Of a stretch of 19,944 nt of DNA, positions 7,054-13,736 are shown in pieces. Source of the stretch: Anaerotignum sp. (GTDB taxonomy: Bacteria; Bacillota; Clostridia; Lachnospirales; Anaerotignaceae); the NCBI GenBank assembly GCA_017442465.1, contig JAFRZQ010000434.1:1-19944 (forward strand), read 5' to 3'. How positions within the stretch are numbered: the first letter of the stretch is position 1; every line of letters starts with the position of its first letter. The notes under the pieces were generated by a model that saw nothing but the letters and a program-made list of their open reading frames with translations, searched no databases and was not told where the DNA came from. The position numbers were made by a program, and so were the translations under genes.

Positions 7054-7365
7054 GTGGCTAATATGAAACTGAAAACTGGCGACAAAGTAGTTGTTATCGC
7101 TGGTAAAGATAAAGGCAAAGAAGGCGTAATCAAAGCTGTAGATAAAAAGAACGGTCGTGTTCTGGTTGAAGGCGTAAACATGGTTTCCAAACATACAAAA
7201 CCCAACGCACAGAACCAGCAGGGCGGTATCATCAAGAAAGAAAACTTCATCGACGCTTCCAACGTAATGTACCTGCACAACGGCAAGGCTACAAGACTGG
7301 GCGCAATGATCAAAGATGGCAAAAAAGTAAGAGTAGCTAAGAAAACTGGCGAAATCATCGACTGA
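7054..7365 (+). CDS. rplX: 50S ribosomal protein L24 (uL24)
   Basis: L24 is an assembly-initiating protein of the large subunit. The 103 residues match the family. A KOW motif is clear at about residues 7-29 (KTGDKVVVIAGKDKGKEGVI). This is followed by GVNMVSKHTKPNAQNQQGGI and the end RVAKKTGEIID. The start is GTG 7054, with AGGAGGTG at 7041-7048 just after the rplN stop. Confidence 0.98.
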   Translation: MANMKLKTGDKVVVIAGKDKGKEGVIKAVDKKNGRVLVEGVNMVSKHTKPNAQNQQGGIIKKENFIDASNVMYLHNGKATRLGAMIKDGKKVRVAKKTGEIID

Positions 7366-7391
7366 TAAATAATCAAGAAAGGAGGCACACA

Positions 7392-7931
7392 ATGAGCAGA
7401 TTAAGAGACTTCTATGAAGCAACGATCGTTCCTGAAATGACTAAGAAATTTTCTTATACAAATAAACTGGCTGTTCCCAAGCTGGAAAAAATCATCATCA
7501 ACATGGGCGTAGGCGAAGCAAGAGAAAACGCTAAAGTTCTGGATGGTGCAGTAAGAGACATGGGCATCATCGCTGGTCAGAAACCCGTAGTAACAAAAGC
7601 TAAAAAATCCATCGCGAACTTCAAACTGCGTGAAGGTATGAACATTGGCTGCAAAGTTACTCTGAGAGGCGACAAGATGTACGAATTCACAGACAGACTG
7701 ATCAACATCGCACTGCCTCGTGTACGTGACTTCCGTGGTGTTAAAGCAAACAGCTTTGACGGCAGAGGTAACTACACAATGGGTATCAAAGAACAGCTGA
7801 TCTTCCCTGAAATCGAATACGATAAAGTAGACAAAATCAGAGGCATGGACATCGTTTTTGTTACAACAGCAAAAACAGATGAAGAAGCAAGAGAACTGCT
7901 GAGACTGTTCGGTATGCCATTCGCAAAATAA
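7392..7931 (+). CDS. rplE: 50S ribosomal protein L5 (uL5)
   Basis: L5 binds 5S rRNA and forms a bridge to S13 in the small-subunit head. The 179 residues are the standard length. The start MSRLRDFYEATIVPEM is typical, followed by VPKLEKIIINMGVGEARENAK, GQKPVVTKAKKSIANFKLREG and, near the end, GMDIVFVTTAKTDEEARELL. ATG 7392 follows AAAGGAGG (7378-7385). The gap to rpsN is 15 bases. Confidence 0.98.
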   Translation: MSRLRDFYEATIVPEMTKKFSYTNKLAVPKLEKIIINMGVGEARENAKVLDGAVRDMGIIAGQKPVVTKAKKSIANFKLREGMNIGCKVTLRGDKMYEFTDRLINIALPRVRDFRGVKANSFDGRGNYTMGIKEQLIFPEIEYDKVDKIRGMDIVFVTTAKTDEEARELLRLFGMPFAK

Positions 7932-7946
7932 TAGGGAGGGACAAAC

Positions 7947-8132
7947 ATGGCTAAGAAATCTATGAAAGTTAAGCAGCAGAGAGCACCTAAATTCTCTACA
8001 CAGGCTTACACAAGATGCAGAGTATGTGGCAGACCCCACTCTGTACTGAGAAAATATGGAATTTGCCGTATTTGCTTCCGTGAACTGGCATACAAAGGTC
8101 AGATTCCCGGCGTAAAGAAAGCAAGCTGGTAA
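7947..8132 (+). CDS. rpsN: 30S ribosomal protein S14, zinc-binding type Z (uS14)
   Basis: S14 completes the small-subunit head next to S3 and S10. The product is only 61 residues, the short C+ form (also called rpsZ), and not the zinc-free form of about 89 residues. Two CXXC pairs (C24, C27, C40, C43) form the zinc ribbon, and the end QIPGVKKASW is diagnostic. ATG 7947 follows GGGAGGG at 7934-7940. Under zinc starvation many Firmicutes switch to a zinc-free paralogue encoded elsewhere; none is visible here. Confidence 0.98.
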   Translation: MAKKSMKVKQQRAPKFSTQAYTRCRVCGRPHSVLRKYGICRICFRELAYKGQIPGVKKASW

Positions 8133-8151
8133 TTGAAAGGAGGAATTCACA

Positions 8152-8553
8152 ATGTCTATGAGCGACCCTATCGCAGATATGCTGACAAGAATCAGAAACG
8201 CTAACATTGCAAAACACGATACAGTAGATGTTCCTTCTTCCAAAATGAAGAAAGCAATCGCTGACATCCTGGTAGCTGAAGGCTACGTAAAAGGTTACGA
8301 AGTAATCGAAGACGGTATCAAATCCACACTGCGTATTTCTCTGAAATACGGTGAAGATAAAAACGTAAAAGTAATCACAGGTCTGAAAAGAATTTCCAAA
8401 CCCGGCCTGAGAGTATTCGCTGGTTCCAACGAACTGCCTAAAGTACTGGGCGGCCTGGGCACAGCAATCATTTCCACAGACAAAGGCCTGATGACAGACA
8501 AAGCTGCAAGAAAAGCAGGTCTGGGCGGCGAAGTAATCGCTTTCATCTGGTAA
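8152..8553 (+). CDS. rpsH: 30S ribosomal protein S8 (uS8)
   Basis: S8 binds helix 21 of 16S rRNA and in E. coli is the repressor of the spc operon. The 133 residues match the family. The start is MSDPIADMLTRIRNANIAKH after two extra residues. Then come KAIADILVAEGYVKGYE and the conserved C-terminal GLGTAIISTDKGLMTDKAAR. ATG 8152 follows AGGAGG (8139-8144) with a 7-base spacer, which favours it over the ATG two codons later. A 41-base spacer leads to rplF. Confidence 0.98.
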   Translation: MSMSDPIADMLTRIRNANIAKHDTVDVPSSKMKKAIADILVAEGYVKGYEVIEDGIKSTLRISLKYGEDKNVKVITGLKRISKPGLRVFAGSNELPKVLGGLGTAIISTDKGLMTDKAARKAGLGGEVIAFIW

Positions 8554-8580
8554 TTTAGACGAAGAATAGATAAGAAATTT

Positions 8581-8588
8581 AGGAGGTG
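8581..8588 (+). promoter_or_regulatory. Ribosome site deciding the rplF start
   Basis: AGGAGGTG at 8581-8588 overlaps a possible GTG start at 8586, so that codon cannot be used from this site. The ATG at 8595 has a 6-base spacer and gives the family N terminus MSRIGKLPV. Confidence 0.8.
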
Positions 8589-8594
8589 CAGACC

Positions 8595-9137
8595 ATGTCC
8601 AGAATCGGTAAACTGCCCGTAGTGGTACCCGCTGGCGTTGAAGTTAAGATTGGCGAAGGCAATCTGCTGACAGTAAAAGGCCCCAAAGGTACACTGGAAA
8701 GAAAATTATCCGCTGACATGAACATCGCAATGGAAGACGGTCAGATCGTAGTAACAAGACCCAACGATCTGAAAAAGAATAGAGCATTACACGGCCTGAC
8801 AAGAACACTGATCTTCAACATGATCGTAGGTGTTACACAGGGCTACGAAAAAGTACTGGAAATCAACGGTGTTGGTTACAGAGCAGCTAAATCCGGTAAA
8901 AAACTGAACCTGACACTGGGTTACTCTCATCCCGTAGAAATGGAAGATCCCGAAGGTATCGAATCCATCGTAGAAGGTACAAACAAAATCATCGTTAGAG
9001 GTATTGATAAAGAAAAAGTAGGTCAGTTCGCTGCCGAAATCAGAACAAAAAGACCTCCCGAACCTTATAAAGGTAAAGGTATCAAATACGCTGACGAACA
9101 CATCAGACGTAAAGTTGGTAAGACCGGTAAGAAATAA
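8595..9137 (+). CDS. rplF: 50S ribosomal protein L6 (uL6)
   Basis: L6 is built of two repeated alpha/beta domains and sits near the factor-binding site by the sarcin-ricin loop. From ATG 8595 it has 180 residues, matching the usual 178-180. Landmarks are MSRIGKLPVVVPAGVEV, VKGPKGTLERKL, the inter-domain GVTQGYEKVLEINGVGYRA, and the C-terminal IRTKRPPEPYKGKGIKYADE. The upstream GTG at 8586 is rejected because it overlaps the ribosome site. A 73-base spacer with no recognised element precedes rplR. Confidence 0.97.
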   Translation: MSRIGKLPVVVPAGVEVKIGEGNLLTVKGPKGTLERKLSADMNIAMEDGQIVVTRPNDLKKNRALHGLTRTLIFNMIVGVTQGYEKVLEINGVGYRAAKSGKKLNLTLGYSHPVEMEDPEGIESIVEGTNKIIVRGIDKEKVGQFAAEIRTKRPPEPYKGKGIKYADEHIRRKVGKTGKK

Positions 9138-9210
9138 TCTGCGCACGGCAGCGTAAGGTATATTTATATCGGAAAGTGACTAATTTTGAAAGAAACGGAG
9201 TGAAAGTACT

Positions 9211-9579
9211 ATGATCACAAAGCCCAATCGTGCAGCGGCTCGTGTTAAAAGACACTACAGAATCCGCAACCATGTAAAAGGCACAGCTGCTAGACCTAGA
9301 CTGGCAGTATTCAGATCCAATAAACATATGTATGCTCAGATCATCGACGACGTGGCTCAGCATACACTGGTTGCAGCTTCCACAATGGAAGCAGAAATCG
9401 CATCCAAAGTTGAATTCACAAACACAGTTGAAGCTGCTGCTGCAGTAGGTGAAGCTGTTGCTAAAAAAGCAATCGAAAAAGGTATCACAGAAGTTGTATT
9501 CGACAGAGGCGGTTTCGTTTACCACGGTAAAGTTCAGGCTCTGGCAGAAGCAGCTAGAGAAGCTGGCCTGAAATTCTAA
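9211..9579 (+). CDS. rplR: 50S ribosomal protein L18 (uL18)
   Basis: L18 binds 5S rRNA together with L5 and anchors it to the large subunit. The 122 residues match the family. It shows a basic N terminus (KPNRAAARVKRHYRIRNHVK), GTAARPRLAVFRSNKHMYAQ, a long Ala/Glu-rich helix, and the end FDRGGFVYHGKVQALAEAAR. ATG 9211 is preceded by GGAGTGA, a weaker site than its neighbours. The gap to rpsE is 18 bases. Confidence 0.98.
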   Translation: MITKPNRAAARVKRHYRIRNHVKGTAARPRLAVFRSNKHMYAQIIDDVAQHTLVAASTMEAEIASKVEFTNTVEAAAAVGEAVAKKAIEKGITEVVFDRGGFVYHGKVQALAEAAREAGLKF

Positions 9580-9597
9580 GGTAAGGAGGAAAGTAAG

Positions 9598-10101
9598 TTG
9601 AAAAGAATCGATCCAAGCACTTTAGATCTGAAAGATAAAGTAGTAACCATCAACCGTGTATCCAAAACGGTTAAAGGTGGTCGTACAATGAGATTCTCTG
9701 CTCTGGTTGTTGTTGGTGACGGCAACGGCCACGTAGGCTGCGGTATGGGTAAAGCAGCTGAAATTCCCGATGCGATCCGCAAAGGTAAAGAAGCAGCGAT
9801 GAAAAATATCATTAAAGTAGAAATGAACGATGTAGACAGCATCTACCACGGCGTTACAGGTGAATACGGCAGTGCAAGCGTACTGCTGATGCCCGCTCCC
9901 GAAGGTACTGGTATCATCGCTGGTGGTCCCGCTCGTGCGGTTCTGGAACTGGCAGGTATCAGAAACATCAGAACAAAATCCCTGGGCTCCAACAACAAAC
10001 GTAACGTTGTTAGCGCAACAATCGAAGGTCTGTCCAGAGCGACAACACCCGAAGCTGTTGCTAAGCTGCGTGGCATTTCTGTAGAAGAACTTCTGGGTTA
10101 A
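9598..10101 (+). CDS. rpsE: 30S ribosomal protein S5 (uS5)
   Basis: S5 lines the mRNA entry tunnel with S3 and S4 and influences decoding accuracy; spectinomycin resistance maps to its loop. The 167 residues match the family. An N-terminal double-stranded RNA-binding fold holds VVTINRVSKTVKGGRTMRFS and GDGNGHVGCGMGKAAEIPDA. The C-terminal domain has GSASVLLMPAPEGTGIIAGG and SLGSNNKRNVVSAT. The start is TTG 9598 with AAGGAGG at 9583-9589, a clear non-ATG start. Confidence 0.98.
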   Translation: MKRIDPSTLDLKDKVVTINRVSKTVKGGRTMRFSALVVVGDGNGHVGCGMGKAAEIPDAIRKGKEAAMKNIIKVEMNDVDSIYHGVTGEYGSASVLLMPAPEGTGIIAGGPARAVLELAGIRNIRTKSLGSNNKRNVVSATIEGLSRATTPEAVAKLRGISVEELLG

Positions 10102-10114
10102 GGAGGAAATGACA

Positions 10115-10294
10115 ATGGCAGAAATTAAAATCACACTGGTAAAATCTACAATCGGTGCAATTCCCAAACATAAAAGAACAGTTCAGGCTCTGGGTCTGAA
10201 TAAAACAAATAGCTATGTAATTCAGCAGGACAATGCGGCTATCAGAGGTATGATCCACCAGATTAGCCACCTTGTTAAAGTTGAAGAAGTTTGA
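10115..10294 (+). CDS. rpmD: 50S ribosomal protein L30 (uL30)
   Basis: L30 is a small large-subunit protein near L5 and the 5S rRNA region. From ATG 10115 it has 59 residues, the usual length. Landmarks are AEIKITLVKSTIGAIPKHKR, TVQALGLNKTNSYVIQQDN and MIHQISHLVKVEEV. The ATG two codons upstream (10109) lies only 2 bases from AGGAGG (10101-10106), whereas 10115 has the normal 8-base spacer. The gap to rplO is 17 bases. Confidence 0.96.
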   Translation: MAEIKITLVKSTIGAIPKHKRTVQALGLNKTNSYVIQQDNAAIRGMIHQISHLVKVEEV

Positions 10295-10298
10295 TTTT

Positions 10299-10306
10299 AG
10301 GAGGTG
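10299..10306 (+). promoter_or_regulatory. Ribosome site deciding the rplO start
   Basis: AGGAGGTG at 10299-10306 lies 5 bases before ATG 10312. A longer reading from TTG 10291 would put this site inside the gene, so the ATG is preferred. Confidence 0.8.
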
Positions 10307-10311
10307 CCCAA

Positions 10312-10752
10312 ATGAACTTATGCGAACTGAGACCCGCTGAAGGTTCCAGAGAAAAGAACTGGAGACGCGGCAGAGGTCATGCAACAGGCAACGGCAAAAC
10401 AGCTGGTAGAGGCCACAAAGGTGCAGGCCAGCGTTCCGGCACAAGCGGCAAATGCGGCTTTGAAGGCGGCCAGATGCCTCTGTACAGAAGACTTCCTAAG
10501 AGAGGCTTCACATGCAGAAACAGCAAAGAAATCGTTGCAATCAACGTTTCCATGCTGAATGTATTCGAAAACGATACAGTAGTAGATATCGATGCTTTGA
10601 AAAACGTTGGTCTGATCAGCAATCCTAGAGATGGCGTGAAGATCCTTGGCGAAGGCGATCTGGAAAGAAAGCTGACAGTTAAGGTTAACTACTTCAGCAA
10701 AACAGCTCAGGAAAAAATTGAAGCTGCCGGCGGCAAAGCAGAGGTGATTTAA
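10312..10752 (+). CDS. rplO: 50S ribosomal protein L15 (uL15)
   Basis: L15 is a late-assembling protein that reaches into the core of 23S rRNA. From ATG 10312 it has 146 residues, the family length. The N-terminal tail is Gly/Arg-rich (KNWRRGRGHATGNGKTAGRG, HKGAGQRSG), followed by GFEGGQMPLYRRLPKRGF and a globular domain ending in TAQEKIEAAGGKAEVI. The stop at 10750-10752 abuts the secY TTG, and the secY ribosome site (GAGGTGAT, 10741-10748) is inside the rplO 3' end, so translation is probably coupled. Confidence 0.97.
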   Translation: MNLCELRPAEGSREKNWRRGRGHATGNGKTAGRGHKGAGQRSGTSGKCGFEGGQMPLYRRLPKRGFTCRNSKEIVAINVSMLNVFENDTVVDIDALKNVGLISNPRDGVKILGEGDLERKLTVKVNYFSKTAQEKIEAAGGKAEVI

Positions 10753-12021
10753 TTGTTTAAGATTTTCGTTAATTCCTGGAAGACGAAAGAAATCAGAGAC
10801 AAAATCCTGTACACACTGATGATCTTCGCGATTGTCAGACTGGGTACACTGATTGCCCTGCCCGGTATCGATACAGCAGGCGTAATGGCAGCAAGACAGA
10901 ATGCATCCGTGGCGGGTACACTTTACAGTGTAATCGCCGGCGGTGCTAACTCTGGCTGGTCCCTGTTTGCCATGGGTATCGGTCCCTACATCAACGCAAG
11001 CATCATCATGCAGCTGTTGACAATTGCCATCCCTAAATTTGAACAGCTTTCCAAGGAAGGCCCTGATGGCCGTAAGCAGCTGCAGTCCTACAGCAGATAT
11101 CTGACAGTAATTCTGGCGTTGATTCAGGGTACTGGTCTGGTTTACACATACCAGAACATGTATCTGGTTCACAGCCCTCTGGTATATATCGCATCCGTAT
11201 TTTGTCTGGTATGCGGTTCCACATTCGTAATGTGGCTGGCGGAACAGATCACAGCAAAAGGTATTGGTAATGGTTCTTCCATGATTATCTTCATCAATAT
11301 CGTTTCCAACCTGCCTATGGGTGCAGCAACACTGTACTACACAATCGTAGGCGGCGGCGCACTGGGCGCAGCAAAGGTTGCAGCGATCGTGATCATTCTG
11401 ATCATCGTTCTTGCTTTCATCGTTTGTGTAAACAGCGGTGAAAGAAGACTGCCTGTACAGTATTCCTCCAAAATGGTAGGCAGAAAACAGGCAAGCGGCA
11501 GAAATACATCTATGCCTATTAAGGTAAATACTTCTGGCGTTATCTCCATCATCTTTGCGATCTCTCTGCTGCAGTTCCCTCAGCAGATCGGCAACTTCAT
11601 CCCTAACAAGGGCGAAGCATTTACAAAGGTGCTGGAAGTACTGAACATGACACACCCTGTGGGTGCGCTCCTGTATGTGATCCTGATCTTCTTCTTCACA
11701 TATTTCTATACATCCATCGTTATCAATCCTAACGAAATTGCGATGAACATGAAGAAGAACGGCGGTTTCATTCCTGGTATCAGACCAGGCCAGCCTACAA
11801 GTGCATATATCACAAGAGTGGTAAACAGAATCACACTGGTTGGCGCAATTTGTTATGCGCTGCTGGCAATGGTTCCCATTCTGCTGCAGTGGATCTTCAA
11901 GATCAATGTAGGCTTTGGTGGCACAACACTGATCATCGTGGTTGGTGTATGTCTGGACATCGTGAAAACACTGGAAAGCCAGCTGTTGATGCGCCACTAC
12001 AAAGGTTTTTTGAATGACTGA
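10753..12021 (+). CDS. secY: Protein translocase channel subunit SecY
   Basis: SecY is the pore of the SecYEG translocon in the cytoplasmic membrane and carries unfolded secretory and membrane proteins. The 422 residues with about ten hydrophobic segments fit the family. Signatures include MFKIFVNSWKTKEIRDKI, the plug and second-helix region GIGPYINASIIMQLL, the cytoplasmic loop SKEGPDGRKQLQSYSRYL, GIGNGSSMIIF, GERRLPVQYSSKM, and NPNEIAMNMKKNGGFIPGIRPG. The end is LLMRHYKGFLND. The start is TTG 10753, directly after the rplO stop, with GAGGTGAT 5 bases upstream. A strong hairpin follows the stop. Confidence 0.98.
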   Translation: MFKIFVNSWKTKEIRDKILYTLMIFAIVRLGTLIALPGIDTAGVMAARQNASVAGTLYSVIAGGANSGWSLFAMGIGPYINASIIMQLLTIAIPKFEQLSKEGPDGRKQLQSYSRYLTVILALIQGTGLVYTYQNMYLVHSPLVYIASVFCLVCGSTFVMWLAEQITAKGIGNGSSMIIFINIVSNLPMGAATLYYTIVGGGALGAAKVAAIVIILIIVLAFIVCVNSGERRLPVQYSSKMVGRKQASGRNTSMPIKVNTSGVISIIFAISLLQFPQQIGNFIPNKGEAFTKVLEVLNMTHPVGALLYVILIFFFTYFYTSIVINPNEIAMNMKKNGGFIPGIRPGQPTSAYITRVVNRITLVGAICYALLAMVPILLQWIFKINVGFGGTTLIIVVGVCLDIVKTLESQLLMRHYKGFLND

Positions 12022-12022
12022 T

Positions 12023-12070
12023 AACAATCGCTTGGGAAATGCGTAAAAGCGCATTTCCCGAGGGGTTGTT
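12023..12070 (+). terminator. Strong hairpin after secY (terminator or attenuator)
   Basis: GGGAAATGCG (12034-12043) and CGCATTTCCC (12050-12059) pair perfectly around TAAAAG. The stem extends outward through CTT/GAG and, after a mismatch, AACAA/TTGTT, to about 20 bp. The T-rich tail is short and partly in the stem, so termination may be partial. The 114-base gap to adk holds no clear promoter. Confidence 0.6.
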
Positions 12071-12135
12071 TTAGTTATATATGGGGAGAAAAGATAAAAA
12101 AGAGAAGGCCATCTATTAAGAAAAGAGGTAATCTT

Positions 12136-12765
12136 ATGAAATTAGTACTGATTGGTGCTCCTGCAGCAGGTAAAGGTACACAGGCTGCAAGACTGGTAGA
12201 ACATTACGGTATCGCTCACATTTCCACAGGTGATATGCTGAGAGAAGAAGTAGCAAAAGGCACAGAACTGGGTAACCAGGCAAAAAGCATCATGGCAGCA
12301 GGCGGTCTGGTTTCTGATGAACTGATCATTGCGATCGTTCAGGAAAGAATCAAAAAAGACGACTGCGCAAAAGGTTTCATTCTGGATGGTTTCCCTCGTA
12401 CTGTTGTTCAGGCAGAAAAACTGGAAGAAATGGTAAAACTGGATCATGTTGTTTACATCAGTGCTCCTGACGAAGTAATGCTGGCAAGACTGACAGCAAG
12501 AGAAAGCTGCCCTAAATGCGGCGCGATCTACAACAAGCTGTCCCTGCCTTCTAAAGTAGCAGGTGTTTGTGACAAATGCGGCGAAGCACTGACACAGCGT
12601 AAAGATGACACACCTGAAGCTGGTCAGAAGAGAATCCAGACATTCCACGATCAGAGTGAACCTTTGGTAGATTACTATGGTAAAAAAGGTATTCTGTTTG
12701 AAGTAGATGGTACACAGGCAATCGATGATATTACGAAAGCGATCATCGCAGGTCTGGACAAATAA
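12136..12765 (+). CDS. adk: Adenylate kinase
   Basis: It catalyses ATP + AMP = 2 ADP in the cytoplasm. The 209 residues show the P-loop GAPAAGKGT (7-15), AMP-binding STGDMLREE (30-38) and DGFPRT (84-89). The LID has a zinc-type four-Cys set (CPKC 125-128, CDKC 145-148), and RKDDTPE lies at 155-161. This is the long-LID, probably zinc-binding form common in Gram-positives, slightly shorter than the usual 214-217. ATG 12136 follows AAAGAGGT (12122-12129). Its place after secY is standard, but map, its usual partner, is missing downstream and adk ends in a terminator. Confidence 0.98.
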   Translation: MKLVLIGAPAAGKGTQAARLVEHYGIAHISTGDMLREEVAKGTELGNQAKSIMAAGGLVSDELIIAIVQERIKKDDCAKGFILDGFPRTVVQAEKLEEMVKLDHVVYISAPDEVMLARLTARESCPKCGAIYNKLSLPSKVAGVCDKCGEALTQRKDDTPEAGQKRIQTFHDQSEPLVDYYGKKGILFEVDGTQAIDDITKAIIAGLDK

Positions 12766-12780
12766 GATATAAATGACAAT

Positions 12781-12816
12781 TCGGCAGAGGCGGAATGCTT
12801 CTGCCGATGTTATTTT
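12781..12816 (+). terminator. Intrinsic terminator after adk
   Basis: CGGCAGAGGC (12782-12791) pairs with GCTTCTGCCG (12797-12806) with one G-U pair and a 5-base loop, and an outer T-A pair adds one more step. TTATTTT follows. It should end most transcripts after adk, which implies a separate promoter for the KOW-infA group. Confidence 0.75.
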
Positions 12817-12858
12817 AACCAAAAGATCCCTATAATATAGAAGGAATTTAGCAGTATT

Positions 12859-12882
12859 TATAATTTACTATATATATAGTAA
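12859..12882 (+). promoter_or_regulatory. Possible promoter with overlapping palindrome
   Basis: A perfect TATAAT (12859-12864) is followed directly by the 18-base palindrome TTACTATATATATAGTAA (12865-12882), which would cover the start site. The -35 at 17-base spacing is poor (TATAGA, 12836-12841). Other -10-like boxes lie at 12831 (TATAAT) and 12921 (TATACT). The region is very AT-rich, so chance matches are expected, but a promoter is needed here because adk ends in a terminator. With the map scar this accounts for the gap 12766-13081. Confidence 0.4.
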
Positions 12883-12996
12883 CTGTTAAAATGGGATATC
12901 TTATGGGGTTAAAAATATTGTATACTTGTTAGGCTTATGGAAATAGAGTGAGTACCTATGCGGTAGGGCGATGAAAATCACCTTGGTACAGGCAAA

Positions 12997-13071
12997 ATGG
13001 ATGTAAGCAAAACAACCGTTCTGATCACGGACGGCGAGCCGGAAATTCTTACGTTTAACGAAGGAAAATGA
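12997..13071 (+). pseudogene. map: Remnant of the methionine aminopeptidase 3' end
   Basis: The segment reads as 24 codons before TGA and contains TTVLITDGEPEILTF. This matches the conserved C-terminal strand of type I methionine aminopeptidase (typically NTV-(L/A)-(V/I)-T-x-GEPEILT). The same frame meets TAG at 12964-12966, and none of the metal ligands or the body of the enzyme is present. It lies exactly where map normally sits, between adk and the KOW gene, and uses ordinary codons (CCG, ACG, GAG), unlike the ribosomal genes. Its stop overlaps the KOW ribosome site, which may explain why this tail survived. The identification rests on motif recognition alone. Confidence 0.65.
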
Positions 13072-13077
13072 GGTGAT
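13070..13077 (+). promoter_or_regulatory. Ribosome site deciding the KOW gene start
   Basis: GAGGTGAT matches the 16S rRNA 3' end closely and has a 6-base spacer (counted from GAGGTG) to TTG 13082. The alternative GTG at 13073 lies inside it and would need the weaker AAGGA at 13061-13065. Confidence 0.6.
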
Positions 13078-13081
13078 ATCG

Positions 13082-13354
13082 TTGGAATATCAGATCGGCC
13101 AAGTGGTTTATTCCAAAAGCGGTCACGACAAGGGTGACGTGCAGATGATCATTGCAGTTGAGGGAGATTATCTTCTTCTGGCAGACGGCAGACGCCGCAA
13201 GCTGGAGAAGCCCAAACGCAAGAAGAAAATGCATGTTCAGCCTACTTTCTATGTAGAAAATGACGTGGCAGCAAAGCTGCAGACAGGCGCTTATCTTCTG
13301 GATGCAGATATCAAGAAGGCATTGAAGAAGTACCGTGAGGTACAGGACGTTTAA
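13082..13354 (+). CDS. Small KOW-domain RNA-binding protein
   Basis: From TTG 13082 it has 90 residues. The N-terminal half is a KOW/SH3-like fold (YQIGQVVYSKSGHDKGDVQM, then EGDYLLLADGRRRKLEKPKR), related to eukaryotic/archaeal L14e/L6e-type KOW proteins. A Lys/Arg patch (KPKRKKK) follows, then a helical C-terminal region. Such proteins are known in Clostridia between map and infA and are thought to bind ribosomal RNA, but the exact role is not established. An alternative GTG start at 13073 would add three residues. The gap to infA is 21 bases, so it is co-transcribed with infA, rpmJ and probably the alpha operon. Confidence 0.88.
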   Translation: MEYQIGQVVYSKSGHDKGDVQMIIAVEGDYLLLADGRRRKLEKPKRKKKMHVQPTFYVENDVAAKLQTGAYLLDADIKKALKKYREVQDV

Positions 13355-13375
13355 TGTTTAAGGAGGTTTACGGCC

Positions 13376-13594
13376 TTGTCTAAAAATGACGTAATCGAAT
13401 TAGAAGGAACCGTACTGGAAAAATTACCCAACGCTATGTTTCAGGTGGAACTGGAAAACGGCCACCAGATCCTGGCGCACATTTCCGGCAAACTGCGTAT
13501 GAACTTCATCCGCATCCTGCCCGGTGACAAAGTGTTAATCGAAATGTCTCCTTATGACCTGACAAAAGGTCGCATCATTTGGAGAGCGAAGTAA
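13376..13594 (+). CDS. infA: Translation initiation factor IF-1
   Basis: IF-1 binds the A site of the 30S subunit during initiation and supports IF-2 and IF-3. The 72 residues are the exact family length and form an S1-type OB fold. Motifs are DVIELEGTVLEKLPNAMFQV, LENGHQILAHISGKLRMNFI and RILPGDKVLIEMSPYDLTKG, ending in RIIWRAK. The start is TTG 13376 with AGGAGG at 13361-13366 and a 9-base spacer. The gap to rpmJ is 16 bases. Confidence 0.98.
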   Translation: MSKNDVIELEGTVLEKLPNAMFQVELENGHQILAHISGKLRMNFIRILPGDKVLIEMSPYDLTKGRIIWRAK

Positions 13595-13610
13595 GGAAGG
13601 AGCGATCACA

Positions 13611-13724
13611 ATGAAAATCAGACCCTCTGTAAAACCCATGTGTGAAAAATGCAGAATCATCAAGAGAAAAGGTCGTGTAATGGTTATTTGTGAAAATCCC
13701 AAACATAAACAGAAACAGGGCTGA
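13611..13724 (+). CDS. rpmJ: 50S ribosomal protein L36 (bL36), zinc-binding form
   Basis: L36 is the smallest large-subunit protein and folds around one zinc ion. The 37 residues are standard: MKIRPSVKPMCEKCRIIKRK, then a tail ending in KHKQKQG. All four ligands are present (C11, C14, C27, H32), so it is the C+ form. ATG 13611 follows AAGGAG (13597-13602). It lies between infA and rpsM as in most bacteria. An unusually long 240-base leader separates it from rpsM. Confidence 0.97.
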   Translation: MKIRPSVKPMCEKCRIIKRKGRVMVICENPKHKQKQG

Positions 13725-13736
13725 TAATTTATTATG

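Noticed and set aside
8586..9137. Longer L6 start at GTG 8586
   Set aside because: The codon overlaps the AGGAGGTG ribosome site, and the ATG at 8595 gives the family N terminus.
10291..10752. Longer L15 start at TTG 10291
   Set aside because: It would overlap the rpmD stop and place the strong ribosome site inside the gene; ATG 10312 fits better.
10318..12054. 578-codon open frame on the minus strand across rplO and secY
   Set aside because: It is exactly antisense to two clear genes, has an improbable Cys/His/Phe-rich composition, and results from the lack of TTA, CTA and TCA codons on the sense strand.
12921..12926. TATACT as a -10 box for the KOW-infA operon
   Set aside because: No acceptable -35 at 16-18 bases upstream and no TGn extension; listed only as a weak alternative to the TATAAT at 12859.
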